Positions 20,922 through 29,720 of a DNA stretch of 54,256 nucleotides are shown piece after piece. Each line of letters opens with the position of its first letter. The first letter of the stretch is position 1. A program made the position numbers and the translations under genes. This DNA is from Crocinitomicaceae bacterium (GTDB lineage: Bacteria; Bacteroidota; Bacteroidia; Flavobacteriales_D; Crocinitomicaceae). The stretch covers positions 1-54,256 of the forward strand of contig JAKMFD010000121.1 of assembly GCA_022425625.1 (NCBI GenBank), in the 5' to 3' direction. The notes beneath the pieces were generated by a model. It saw only the letters and a program-made list of their open reading frames with translations. It ran no database searches and was not told the DNA's origin.

Positions 20922-21880
20922 TTATCTATATTTTTTGAATCGTATTTTTCATACGCCTCTATAATTTTTGTAACTAATTTATTTCTTACTACATCACTTT
21001 GACCAAGTCTAATAACACCAATTTCCTTCACCTCTTTTAATGTATCTAGAGCAAAAGACAAACCTGATTTTTGACGCGAAGGTAAATCAATTTGAGACAT
21101 ATCACCTGTAATTATAAATTTGGCCGTTGTACCCATTCGCGTTAAAAACATTTTCATCTGCATCATTGTGGTGTTCTGTCCTTCATCCAAAATAACGAAG
21201 GCTTTATCGAGGGTTCGGCCCCTCATAAAAGCCAAAGGAGCGATTTCAATTACCCCGTATTCAATCATTTCAGCTAGTTTTTCTGCTGGTATCATTTCAC
21301 GAAGCGCATCATATAAAGGCATCAAATAAGGATCGAGCTTTTCTTTGAGATCTCCAGGAAGAAATCCAAGGTTTTCACCTGCTTCTACTGCCGGACGCGT
21401 CAAAACGATGCGTTTTACCTCCTTTGCCTTCAAGGCTCTTACAGCAAGTGCTACAGCAGTATAAGTTTTACCTGTCCCGGCTGGACCAACCGCGAAAACC
21501 ATATCGTGCTTGGTTATCGATTCGACCAACTTCTTTTGATTTACAGTCCTTGCACGTATTTTATTACCTCCGTTGCCATGAATGATTACATCTGATGTAT
21601 TTGAGGCACCAATTAATGATGCACCATCCTCAAGCATGAGATTATCAATATTATTTTCTGATAAAGAATCATATTTTTCTAAATGCTTTAAAAGCAGCCC
21701 TATCTTTTGTTCAAAAACATCGATCACGGCATCATCTCCAGATAATGTTAAAGTATTGCCTCTTGAGGCTATTTTTAATTGAGGAAAATACTTTTTGAGA
21801 ACCTTCAAATTTGTATTGTTAATGCCAAAAAATTCAACAGAGTTTGTGGGTTTTACGAGTATTTTTCTTGAGCCTTCCAT
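20918..21880 (-). CDS. phoH: PhoH-like ATPase
   Basis: [50 protein letters not shown]. Confidence 0.96.
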   Translation of the reverse strand: MEGSRKILVKPTNSVEFFGINNTNLKVLKKYFPQLKIASRGNTLTLSGDDAVIDVFEQKIGLLLKHLEKYDSLSENNIDNLMLEDGASLIGASNTSDVIIHGNGGNKIRARTVNQKKLVESITKHDMVFAVGPAGTGKTYTAVALAVRALKAKEVKRIVLTRPAVEAGENLGFLPGDLKEKLDPYLMPLYDALREMIPAEKLAEMIEYGVIEIAPLAFMRGRTLDKAFVILDEGQNTTMMQMKMFLTRMGTTAKFIITGDMSQIDLPSRQKSGLSFALDTLKEVKEIGVIRLGQSDVVRNKLVTKIIEAYEKYDSKNIDK

Positions 21881-21976
21881 TAACTTATTTTAATTGCTTT
21901 TAGTCGGTTTTTTTTTATATTCCATTACTTTTGGTAAAATTATCATTTTAATTAGAATAATGAATCTTCAATACTG

Positions 21977-22846
21977 ATGCAAATCCTCACACTAACCTCG
22001 GATACAGGTCTTCAAGATTACTACATTGCGTCCCTCAAAGGTGCGATACTAAAAACGATGCCTGAGGTACAGATTGTTGATATATCACATTCTATTCAGC
22101 CTTTTGATGTCGCTAGTGCGGCTTTTCAAATGCAATGCTGTTATAAAGACTTTCCCGATGGCACAATTCATTTAATTGGTGTTGATAGCGAACCGCTTAT
22201 TCAACCACCTGAATACTCAGATGCAAGTAGCTTTGTTTCAAGTTACCCAACAGTCATGAAATTTCATAACCAATATTTCATTTCTAATGACAATGGTTTC
22301 TTTGGAGCGTTTCTAGATGACCAAGAACCACAAGAACTTTGGAGATATACAGTAGACCTGAAGAATGTACTTGAACTTAAATACCCAATGAAAAATTGTT
22401 TTGTTCCTTTAGCAAAAAGAATCATTGAAAAAGAGAATCTAGAAACTTTTGCAGAAGCTGTCAACAAATATAAAAAAGCACTCATTCCAAAAGCAGTAAT
22501 AGAAGAATTTATCGTTCGTGGAATCATTATACACATAGACTCATTTGGCAATCTAATAACAAATATTTCAAAAGCCGATTTTGAGCGCTTACCTCAAGAT
22601 GCACCTTATTCAATAAAATTTGCGAATGAGAAATATTACATCGATCACATCAGTGAAACCTATAATGCAGTGCAACAAGGGGAACGTGTTGCATTATTTA
22701 ATGAAAATAATTTATTAGAAATTGCAATAAATAGAGGCGCTCGTCAAAGTACTGGAGGGGCAGATATTTTATTTGGGATGAAGCTAGGTGATCGTTTAAG
22801 AATCGAATCTTCTCCTGCAGGTTCAAGAAAAACTTTGTTATTCTAA
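21977..22846 (+). CDS. SAM hydroxide adenosyltransferase (SAM chlorinase/fluorinase family, DUF62)
   Basis: LTSDTGLQDYYIASLKGAIL, VDISHSIQPFDVASAAF, HLIGVDSE. Confidence 0.92.
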   Translation: MQILTLTSDTGLQDYYIASLKGAILKTMPEVQIVDISHSIQPFDVASAAFQMQCCYKDFPDGTIHLIGVDSEPLIQPPEYSDASSFVSSYPTVMKFHNQYFISNDNGFFGAFLDDQEPQELWRYTVDLKNVLELKYPMKNCFVPLAKRIIEKENLETFAEAVNKYKKALIPKAVIEEFIVRGIIIHIDSFGNLITNISKADFERLPQDAPYSIKFANEKYYIDHISETYNAVQQGERVALFNENNLLEIAINRGARQSTGGADILFGMKLGDRLRIESSPAGSRKTLLF

Positions 22847-23166
22847 TGTTAGTTCGAGTTGTTCAGCTCACCTTCAAATCAGAAGAATTAGATGGCTTTT
22901 TTGAGGCCTTTGAAGTTCACAAACATAAAATAGCTTCTTTTGAGGGTTGCAGAGGCATGCAATTACTTCAAGAGATTGATAATCCATGTGTGGTTATGAC
23001 ATATAGCCACTGGGAAGATGAAGGTGCACTTAATGCTTACAGAAGCTCTGAACTATTTTCTAATTTATGGGCCAAAATAAAGCCAAAATTCTCGAAAAAA
23101 CCTGAGGCATGGAGCCATGTAATTTATTTCGATGGATTTGATAGAAATCAAGAATTATCACTTTAA
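22846..23166 (+). CDS. Antibiotic biosynthesis monooxygenase-domain protein
   Basis: Short ABM fold: FEGCRGMQLLQEIDNPCVVMTYSHWEDEGALNAYRSSELF. Confidence 0.85.
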   Translation: MLVRVVQLTFKSEELDGFFEAFEVHKHKIASFEGCRGMQLLQEIDNPCVVMTYSHWEDEGALNAYRSSELFSNLWAKIKPKFSKKPEAWSHVIYFDGFDRNQELSL

Positions 23167-23199
23167 AAATGATTATCTTTAGGGAATTCAAAAAAGGAT

Positions 23200-23931
23200 A
23201 TGCGCGCACTATATTTTAGAGAATTAAGTAGCTTTCTGAGTTCGACTATTGGCTACGTTTTTATACTAATATATCTAATTGCATCAGGCTTATTTCATTG
23301 GATTTTGGCATATAATACAAACCTTTTGGAGGGTTCGGAAGCAGATCTCATCCCCTTTTTTAATCTCTCACCTGTTATTTTTCTTGTTCTAATTCCTGCA
23401 ATCACAATGAAATCATTTGCAGAAGAAAGAAGAACCGGCACGATTGAACTGCTTTTTACAAGACCTATATCTGATTTCGGAATTTTAATGGCCAAATATC
23501 TGGCGGGGTTGACGCTACTCATTATTGCAATTTTACCAACCCTTTGTTACTACATCTCTATATATTACCTTGGTAAACCTGTAGGTATTATTGATGGAGG
23601 AGCCACATTTACCTCCTATTTAGGATTAATCCTATTAGGTTGTGTATTTGTGTCGATAGGAATTTTTGCTTCAGCACTCACAAGTAGTCAAATCATTGCG
23701 TTTATTGTTTCCATGTTTTTGTGTTGGTTTTTGTTTGATGGCCTCCACTTATTAGGAGATTTCGGGCAGTTGGGTGCCATGGATTATATTGTAAAATATT
23801 TGAGCCTAGCATTTCATTATGATTCTATTAAAAAAGGTGTCATTGTTACAGAGGATTTGATCTTTTTCATTTCAGTTATTGTCATTTTCCTTTATGCGGC
23901 GCATGCAGCGCTGAAAACTTTAAAAAGATGA
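23200..23931 (+). CDS. gldF: Gliding motility-associated ABC transporter permease
   Basis: ELSSFLSSTIGYVFILIYLIASGLFHW, ITMKSFAEERRTGTIELLFTRPIS; followed by gldG. Confidence 0.93.
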   Translation: MRALYFRELSSFLSSTIGYVFILIYLIASGLFHWILAYNTNLLEGSEADLIPFFNLSPVIFLVLIPAITMKSFAEERRTGTIELLFTRPISDFGILMAKYLAGLTLLIIAILPTLCYYISIYYLGKPVGIIDGGATFTSYLGLILLGCVFVSIGIFASALTSSQIIAFIVSMFLCWFLFDGLHLLGDFGQLGAMDYIVKYLSLAFHYDSIKKGVIVTEDLIFFISVIVIFLYAAHAALKTLKR

Positions 23932-25700
23932 ACAAGTTATTTAAAGGAGCTTATTATCAATGGGGGATTTTTGCGGTTATACTAATCGCAGTTGTGTTTA
24001 TTAATATTATTGGGCATTTCACCTCCTTTCGAATTGACATGACTTCAGACCATCGTTATTCTCTTGCAGATGGTAGCGTGACCTATCTTAAAAAGATTAA
24101 AAAACTTGAAAACCGCATCAATATTAAAATTTATCTTGAAGGTGAGCTGCCATCAGAATTAAGGTCTTATCGTAATTCATTAGAAGAAAAACTAAAAGAT
24201 TTTAAGCGTTATGCTGGCGACAGAATAGAATATACCTTTATAAATCCTAATGATGGTTCCGATGAGGATAAACAGCTTCTATTTGAACAGATTTATGATA
24301 ATGGTTCAGGGATTTTACCAATGGAAATCAAATTTGCTAAAAATGCAAAAGAAACAAAGCTTATGCTTTGGCCGGGAGCAGTGCTTTCTTTCACGATTAA
24401 TGGCATTCCACAAGAAACCGTTGTGCAGTTATTGCCTGGTACATCCGTGGACCGCCCCTTTTCGATGAATCAAATGCCTGAAGTTGTTGAAAAAGGACTG
24501 AATGACCTTGAATATAATTTAATCTCTGCGCTGCGCAGGTTGTCAACCTTAAAGAAAAAAAGAATTGGATTTCTTCAAGGTCATGGTGAATTAAACCAAT
24601 ACGAAACAAAAATTGCACGATTATTAATCGCTCCGTATTACAATATTCAGGAAGTTGAACTACAAAATAATATTCATGCGCTTGACGATTATGATGCCCT
24701 AATTATTGCAGACCCAAAAAATGTATTTTCAGACAAAGACCTCTACCTTATCGACCAGTTTGTAATGCGAGGAGGAGAGCTTATGTGTTTTATGAATACG
24801 CTTGATATAAACAAAGATACCCTATATAGACAGGGATTTACCCATTCTGAAAGAAAAAATATACGGCTAAACGATTTACTGTTTGATTACGGTTTTAAAA
24901 TCAATGATAATCTAATTATGGATGTCAATTCAATTCCAAAATTTGATAGACGTTTTAAAGAAAGCCGGATCAATTGGTACTACCAATTACTTTCAACGAA
25001 AACAGAACACCCTACAGTTAAAAATATAGAACCTGTTGCTCTTGAGTTCGCCAATCAAATTGAAGCTATAAACGAACAAGTGGTTCCTGTATTGACTAGT
25101 TCTGCAAACTCAAATTATACTGGTCTTGCGCCAATCGTTGAACTCAATATGGCCTCGAACTTTGATGAAGAGCAGCCTAATTTGCAAGCGGCAGAAAAGA
25201 ATACGAGCAACTTATGTTTTGCGGCGACCTCAAATGGAAAATACACCTCGTATTTTAACAACCGAATTGTTGCAGATTTCATAAACAATCCAGATGCCAA
25301 ATTTTTAAAGGAAAGCACAGGGGATTCTAAAATATTCGTTGTTAGTAATGGAGATTTTTTAGCCAATACTTATAGATTGTCCCAAACTAGAAAAGGACCA
25401 AAGGCTGATTACAAAGGTTTTAATGAGCTAAAAATGAATGCAGATGATGTTGCTTTGAATACTAATAGAGCAATAGGTAATCAAGACTTCTTTTTAAATA
25501 TTGTAGACTACATGATGAATGAAAATTTTATGCTCGATATACGAAGTCGTCAAATTGATGTGCGACAAATAGATAAAGTAAAAATTCAGCAATCCGCCAA
25601 CTATTATAAAATGATAAATATGTTGGTCCCTATCGTATTAATTATTCTTTTAGGTCTAGTAATGAATGTTATGCGAAAAAAGAGATTTACCCGCAAATAA
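23928..25700 (+). CDS. gldG: Gliding motility-associated ABC transporter substrate-binding protein
   Basis: FRIDMTSDHRYSLADGSVTYLKKI; KKRIGFLQGHGELN; adjacent to gldF. Confidence 0.93.
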   Translation: MNKLFKGAYYQWGIFAVILIAVVFINIIGHFTSFRIDMTSDHRYSLADGSVTYLKKIKKLENRINIKIYLEGELPSELRSYRNSLEEKLKDFKRYAGDRIEYTFINPNDGSDEDKQLLFEQIYDNGSGILPMEIKFAKNAKETKLMLWPGAVLSFTINGIPQETVVQLLPGTSVDRPFSMNQMPEVVEKGLNDLEYNLISALRRLSTLKKKRIGFLQGHGELNQYETKIARLLIAPYYNIQEVELQNNIHALDDYDALIIADPKNVFSDKDLYLIDQFVMRGGELMCFMNTLDINKDTLYRQGFTHSERKNIRLNDLLFDYGFKINDNLIMDVNSIPKFDRRFKESRINWYYQLLSTKTEHPTVKNIEPVALEFANQIEAINEQVVPVLTSSANSNYTGLAPIVELNMASNFDEEQPNLQAAEKNTSNLCFAATSNGKYTSYFNNRIVADFINNPDAKFLKESTGDSKIFVVSNGDFLANTYRLSQTRKGPKADYKGFNELKMNADDVALNTNRAIGNQDFFLNIVDYMMNENFMLDIRSRQIDVRQIDKVKIQQSANYYKMINMLVPIVLIILLGLVMNVMRKKRFTRK

Positions 25701-25707
25701 TACAACT

Positions 25708-26730
25708 ATGAAAACAAATAAGATACTCAGACTCATTATAGGATTATTGTGTGTAGGTGGTTTGGGATATTATACATTTACGATACTAAAAAAAGATACG
25801 AAGTCAAGTACTGAGCTTATTTCGTTTGCCATTTCGGATACTGCATCAGTTACGAAAATTATTATTACCGATCCCTTTCAAAAGTCCTTCCAAGTACAAA
25901 AAGTAAATGGTGCATGGCAAGATAAGAACGGAGGCTGCGTGACGCAAGCCTACGTTCATAATATTTTGAATGTGGCAAAAAACATTGAGTTTAAAGGGTA
26001 TCTACCCAAAAACTCCCATGAAAACTTCACTGTTAAAATGTCAGCCTCGCATACAAAAGTGGAATTTTTCATTAACAACAAGTGGTATAAAACTTGGTAC
26101 ATCGGACCTTCCGCTCCAGACCATTACGGACAAATCATGTTACTTGACTCCAAAGAGGAAGGAAAAAGTACCGAACCTGTTATGATGAAAATCAAAGGTG
26201 TAAATGGCATTATTGAACCCAATTTCTTTGCGGATAGTCGAAAATGGATATGTACAAACATTTTTAGTGTTCCTCTTGAAAAAATCAAGAAAATTCAAAT
26301 TAGAAATCATTATGACAGCTCTCGAAGTTTCATCATTGAAAGTAAAAACAATGGCTTTGAAGTAAGTAATCTTGGAAATAAACTGCCTTTTGTAGATACT
26401 GCGAATGTATATAGATACCTTCATAACTATAAGAAAATACACTTCGATATAGCAAATTACATTCTTAGTGAAGCAGAATGTGATTCTTTAAAGAATTCAG
26501 AACCTTTTGCGGAAATTATACTTGACAAAAAGGGAGGAGAACAAACGCACCTAAAGTTATATAGAATCATAGCAGATACACCTCAAAGAAATGAATTTGG
26601 AGAGATGGTAAATATGGATATGAATAAGTTTTGGTGCGAGCTGCCATCTGGGGAAATTGTCAAATGCCAATATCATGTTTTCAACCCTCTTTTATTCGGC
26701 CATATTTATTTCTCCGCTATGGACGCTTAG
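25708..26730 (+). CDS. Hypothetical DUF4340-like protein
   Basis: N-terminal TM (MKTNKILRLIIGLLCVGGLGYYTF) and DUF4340-like repeats; ATG at 25708 preferred over the 25666 ORF start. Confidence 0.65.
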   Translation: MKTNKILRLIIGLLCVGGLGYYTFTILKKDTKSSTELISFAISDTASVTKIIITDPFQKSFQVQKVNGAWQDKNGGCVTQAYVHNILNVAKNIEFKGYLPKNSHENFTVKMSASHTKVEFFINNKWYKTWYIGPSAPDHYGQIMLLDSKEEGKSTEPVMMKIKGVNGIIEPNFFADSRKWICTNIFSVPLEKIKKIQIRNHYDSSRSFIIESKNNGFEVSNLGNKLPFVDTANVYRYLHNYKKIHFDIANYILSEAECDSLKNSEPFAEIILDKKGGEQTHLKLYRIIADTPQRNEFGEMVNMDMNKFWCELPSGEIVKCQYHVFNPLLFGHIYFSAMDA

Positions 26731-26738
26731 ACTATGTT

Positions 26739-26779
26739 TCTACGTAAAAACACGTAGAGCACTAGTGCTTTTTACGTAG
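26739..26779 (+). terminator. Inverted-repeat structure downstream of the gldFG operon
   Basis: CTACGTAAAAA (26740-26750) pairs perfectly with TTTTTACGTAG (26769-26779); alternative hairpin TCTACGT/ACGTAGA (26739-26758). Confidence 0.55.
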
Positions 26780-26831
26780 TTCTGTTTATGGGTAACTCCC
26801 TACATATTCAAAACTTTATTCAAGAAATACA

Positions 26832-26861
26832 TTTGAAATTTAAAAGTTTAAATTATCTTTA
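26832..26861 (+). promoter_or_regulatory. Bacteroidetes-type promoter for a small intergenic RNA
   Basis: TTTG (26832-26835) - N18 - TATCTTTA (26854-26861), close to TTTG/TAnnTTTG. Confidence 0.6.
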
Positions 26862-26865
26862 AATC

Positions 26866-26990
26866 GAGTTAATAGATTAGTAGTTTAGCTTAGTGGAAAG
26901 TATTTTAATCAATAAGCGATTAGAAAAAACATTATCTCTTCTTATTTCCACTAGTACTGTCTAACCAGGGGCCCTTCGGGGCCCCTTCTA
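26866..26990 (+). ncRNA. Candidate 6S-like structured small RNA
   Basis: Promoter-to-terminator unit of about 120 nt without a convincing ORF; 9-bp stem TAGTGGAAA/TTTCCACTA (26891-26899/26945-26953), inner hairpin TAATC/GATTA, asymmetric internal loop. Confidence 0.5.
26968..26985 (+). terminator. Intrinsic terminator with C(UUCG)G tetraloop
   Basis: GGGGCCC-TTCG-GGGCCCC followed by TTCTATTTG. Confidence 0.85.
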
Positions 26991-27022
26991 TTTGTTGTCG
27001 TTTGTAAATATTCGTAACTTTG
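26991..27022 (+). promoter_or_regulatory. Promoter of the outer-membrane protein gene at 27027
   Basis: TTTG (26991-26994) - N20 - TAACTTTG (27015-27022). Confidence 0.65.
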
Positions 27023-27026
27023 ATAC

Positions 27027-27743
27027 ATGATTAAATCAATACTTTTTATCGGGGCATTTTTTTTCAGCTTTTATTCTCTTTCACAATTAATTACCACTCA
27101 AAGTCAAACTAAATCTAAAATTTCTTTTGACACCTCCACTTATCTTTACTTCGATACTGATATTATTTCTTCATTCAGATCATTAGCTCCTAATGAAGCA
27201 CATTTAAATACTCCTTTGGGAATACGCTCAGACGAAAGTCGACTCATTTGTAGCAGTTTCACAATAGGGATTTCTTTACCGCTAAACCAATTTATAAAAG
27301 TTAATAGTGGCTTGTCTTTCATCCAAAATGGAGAAGCTTATAATTGGTCCTCCAGCATAAATGACAGTACGTACAATTATAATTCTAAATACCGTTACAT
27401 AGGACTTCCAATATCGTTAAGCACTGCTTATGGTAAAAAATTAAAGCTGCATATTTCAGCGGGTATCATACCAGGTATTTTTAGTAGCTACAGACAACAA
27501 TTAGATTGGACAGATGCAGATGGCTCGGAATACGATGAAGAAATAAAAATTCAAAATGACCTTAACTTCTTTAATCTAGCTGCGCAAGGTAGTCTTGGTA
27601 TAGAATATTACTTTAAAGCTTTTTCTTTCCGAATGTCTTGTATCTATAGACAACAATTGAACAACACGTACAAAGAGTTTGAAGACTACATCCATAAGTC
27701 ATGTGGAATGGGCGGAAGGCTCACATTAACCTATTTTTTATAG
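27027..27743 (+). CDS. Outer-membrane beta-barrel-like protein
   Basis: Signal peptide, alternating beta-strand pattern (FIQNGEAYNW, YRYIGLPISLSTAYGKKLKLHISAGIIPG). Confidence 0.75.
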   Translation: MIKSILFIGAFFFSFYSLSQLITTQSQTKSKISFDTSTYLYFDTDIISSFRSLAPNEAHLNTPLGIRSDESRLICSSFTIGISLPLNQFIKVNSGLSFIQNGEAYNWSSSINDSTYNYNSKYRYIGLPISLSTAYGKKLKLHISAGIIPGIFSSYRQQLDWTDADGSEYDEEIKIQNDLNFFNLAAQGSLGIEYYFKAFSFRMSCIYRQQLNNTYKEFEDYIHKSCGMGGRLTLTYFL

Positions 27744-28838
27744 ATGCTGATTAAAAATGTAACTGACTTTCTCGAAGAAAAGTATCCTTTATCACTTCAG
27801 GAGTCATATGATAATTGTGGATTAACATATGGCCACAAAGAACAAAAATTAAGCGGCATTTTATTTGCGCTCGATGTTACCGAAAATACTGTTAAAGAGG
27901 CGATTTCAAAAAATTGCAATCTAATTATATCCCATCATCCTGTTGTCTTTAAAGGTTTAAAAAAAATAAATGGTTCAACCATGACAGAGCGCGTTCTTGA
28001 GCTCTCTATTAAAAACAATATTGCGCTATACGCCATTCACACAAATTTAGACAACCACAAGAATGGCGTAAATAAAAGAATCGCTGATAAAATTGGTTTA
28101 TCGCAGCTCAAAATACTTTCACCAAAGAATGAAACACTTGTAAAGCTGTGTGTTTTTGTACCCGAAGATGCTGAGCCAGCATTGAGTAATGCTTTGTTTA
28201 AATCAGGTGCAGGCGCCATTGGAAACTACTCAGAATGTAATTTTAAGAGTATAGGGAAAGGTTCTTTCAAACCAAATTTAAATGCAACGCCTTCAGTAGG
28301 AGCAATAAATAAAAAAATAGAGACCACTGAGGTCAAAGTAGAATATCTGGTTCCATTAGCACGACTTAGCATTGTATTAAATGCTATGAATGCTAACCAC
28401 CCCTATGAGGAGGTTGCACACGACATTATACCTTTATTAAATAGTCAACAAGATATGGGTTCAGGGATGATTGGAGAATTGCAAGAGCCAATGACAACTC
28501 GAAGCTTTTTAAAACATTTAAAAGCTACATTTAATGTTGGCGTAATAAAACATACAGCGTTAATTTATGACGAAATCAATACAGTTGCTATTTGTGGTGG
28601 TTCGGGTAGCTTTTTGATTGATGCTGCTCGAAAAAATAAGGCAGATATTTTTATTACTTCAGATATCAAATACCATGAGTTTTTCGATGCGAATAACGAG
28701 TTAATTATCGCTGATATTGGTCATTGGGAAAGCGAACAATTTACAGTTAATCTTTTGTATGAAAATATTAAAGAAAAATTTAGTAAATTTGCCCTCCATT
28801 TAACTGAAGAAAATACTAATCCAGTAAAATATTTTTAA
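27744..28838 (+). CDS. Nif3-like dinuclear metal center hexameric protein
   Basis: QESYDNCGLTYG, NLIISHHPVVFKGLKKI, AIHTNLDNHKNGVN, DIGHWESEQF. Confidence 0.95.
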   Translation: MLIKNVTDFLEEKYPLSLQESYDNCGLTYGHKEQKLSGILFALDVTENTVKEAISKNCNLIISHHPVVFKGLKKINGSTMTERVLELSIKNNIALYAIHTNLDNHKNGVNKRIADKIGLSQLKILSPKNETLVKLCVFVPEDAEPALSNALFKSGAGAIGNYSECNFKSIGKGSFKPNLNATPSVGAINKKIETTEVKVEYLVPLARLSIVLNAMNANHPYEEVAHDIIPLLNSQQDMGSGMIGELQEPMTTRSFLKHLKATFNVGVIKHTALIYDEINTVAICGGSGSFLIDAARKNKADIFITSDIKYHEFFDANNELIIADIGHWESEQFTVNLLYENIKEKFSKFALHLTEENTNPVKYF

Positions 28839-28841
28839 TTT

Positions 28842-29684
28842 ATGTCAGGAACCTCGACTAAAGCAGAAAGCAAAGTAAAAACAAAGAAAACAGCTAAGCC
28901 AGCTAAAACAACTGCAAAAAAAGATGCAACTGTTGCTGAAAAGCTAGATGCTCTGTTCAATCTCCAAAAAATTGATTCTGAAATTGATAGAATAAGAATT
29001 ATCAGAGGTGAACTACCGTTAGAAGTAGAAGATCTTGAAAATGAAATCATTGGTTTAGAAACAAGAACTGGTAAAATCCAGGATGAAATTAACGAACTTC
29101 AACTTGATATTTCAAATAGAAAGCAATCCTCAAAAGATTCTGATACCGCTATATTAAAATATAAAGAAAGACAGAATAATGTTCGTAACAATAGAGAGTA
29201 CGAATCCTTATCCAAAGAAATTGAATTTCAGGAATTAGAAATCAAACTGAATGATAAACGTTCAAAAGAAGCTATAATTAAAATCGAAAACAAAAATGAG
29301 GTTTTAACTGAGGCAACGGAACGATTGGACATGAAGAAAGCTGAGCTTGAAACTAAAAAAGCTGAACTCGATACAATTATTAGCTCTACCCAAAAAGATG
29401 AAAACAAGTTAATTAAGGCATCAAAAGACGCTAAGAAAAACATTGAAGATCGACTGGTTATCGCTTATGAAAGATTGAGAGGTAATGCGAAAAATGGCTT
29501 ATCTGTTGTCGAACTGGTTTATGGCGCTAAATCTAAATCAGGACATCAAGATGCGTCTTGTGGAGGATGTTTTAACAAAATACCACCTCAAAGAGAACTT
29601 GATATTGTGACAAAGAAAAAGATTATTATCTGTGAGCACTGTGGAAGAATCTTAATTCCCACGGAAACAGAAGAAGAAGCATAA
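28842..29684 (+). CDS. C4-type zinc ribbon / coiled-coil protein
   Basis: Long coiled coil and C-terminal CGGC...CEHCGRIL zinc ribbon. Confidence 0.92.
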   Translation: MSGTSTKAESKVKTKKTAKPAKTTAKKDATVAEKLDALFNLQKIDSEIDRIRIIRGELPLEVEDLENEIIGLETRTGKIQDEINELQLDISNRKQSSKDSDTAILKYKERQNNVRNNREYESLSKEIEFQELEIKLNDKRSKEAIIKIENKNEVLTEATERLDMKKAELETKKAELDTIISSTQKDENKLIKASKDAKKNIEDRLVIAYERLRGNAKNGLSVVELVYGAKSKSGHQDASCGGCFNKIPPQRELDIVTKKKIIICEHCGRILIPTETEEEA

Positions 29685-29688
29685 ATAG

Positions 29689-29712
29689 AAAAGCGCCTTA
29701 AGGCGCTTTTTT
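29689..29712. terminator. Bidirectional intrinsic terminator
   Basis: AAAAGCGCCTTAAGGCGCTTTTTTT palindrome between convergent genes. Confidence 0.9.
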
Positions 29713-29720
29713 TATGAGCT

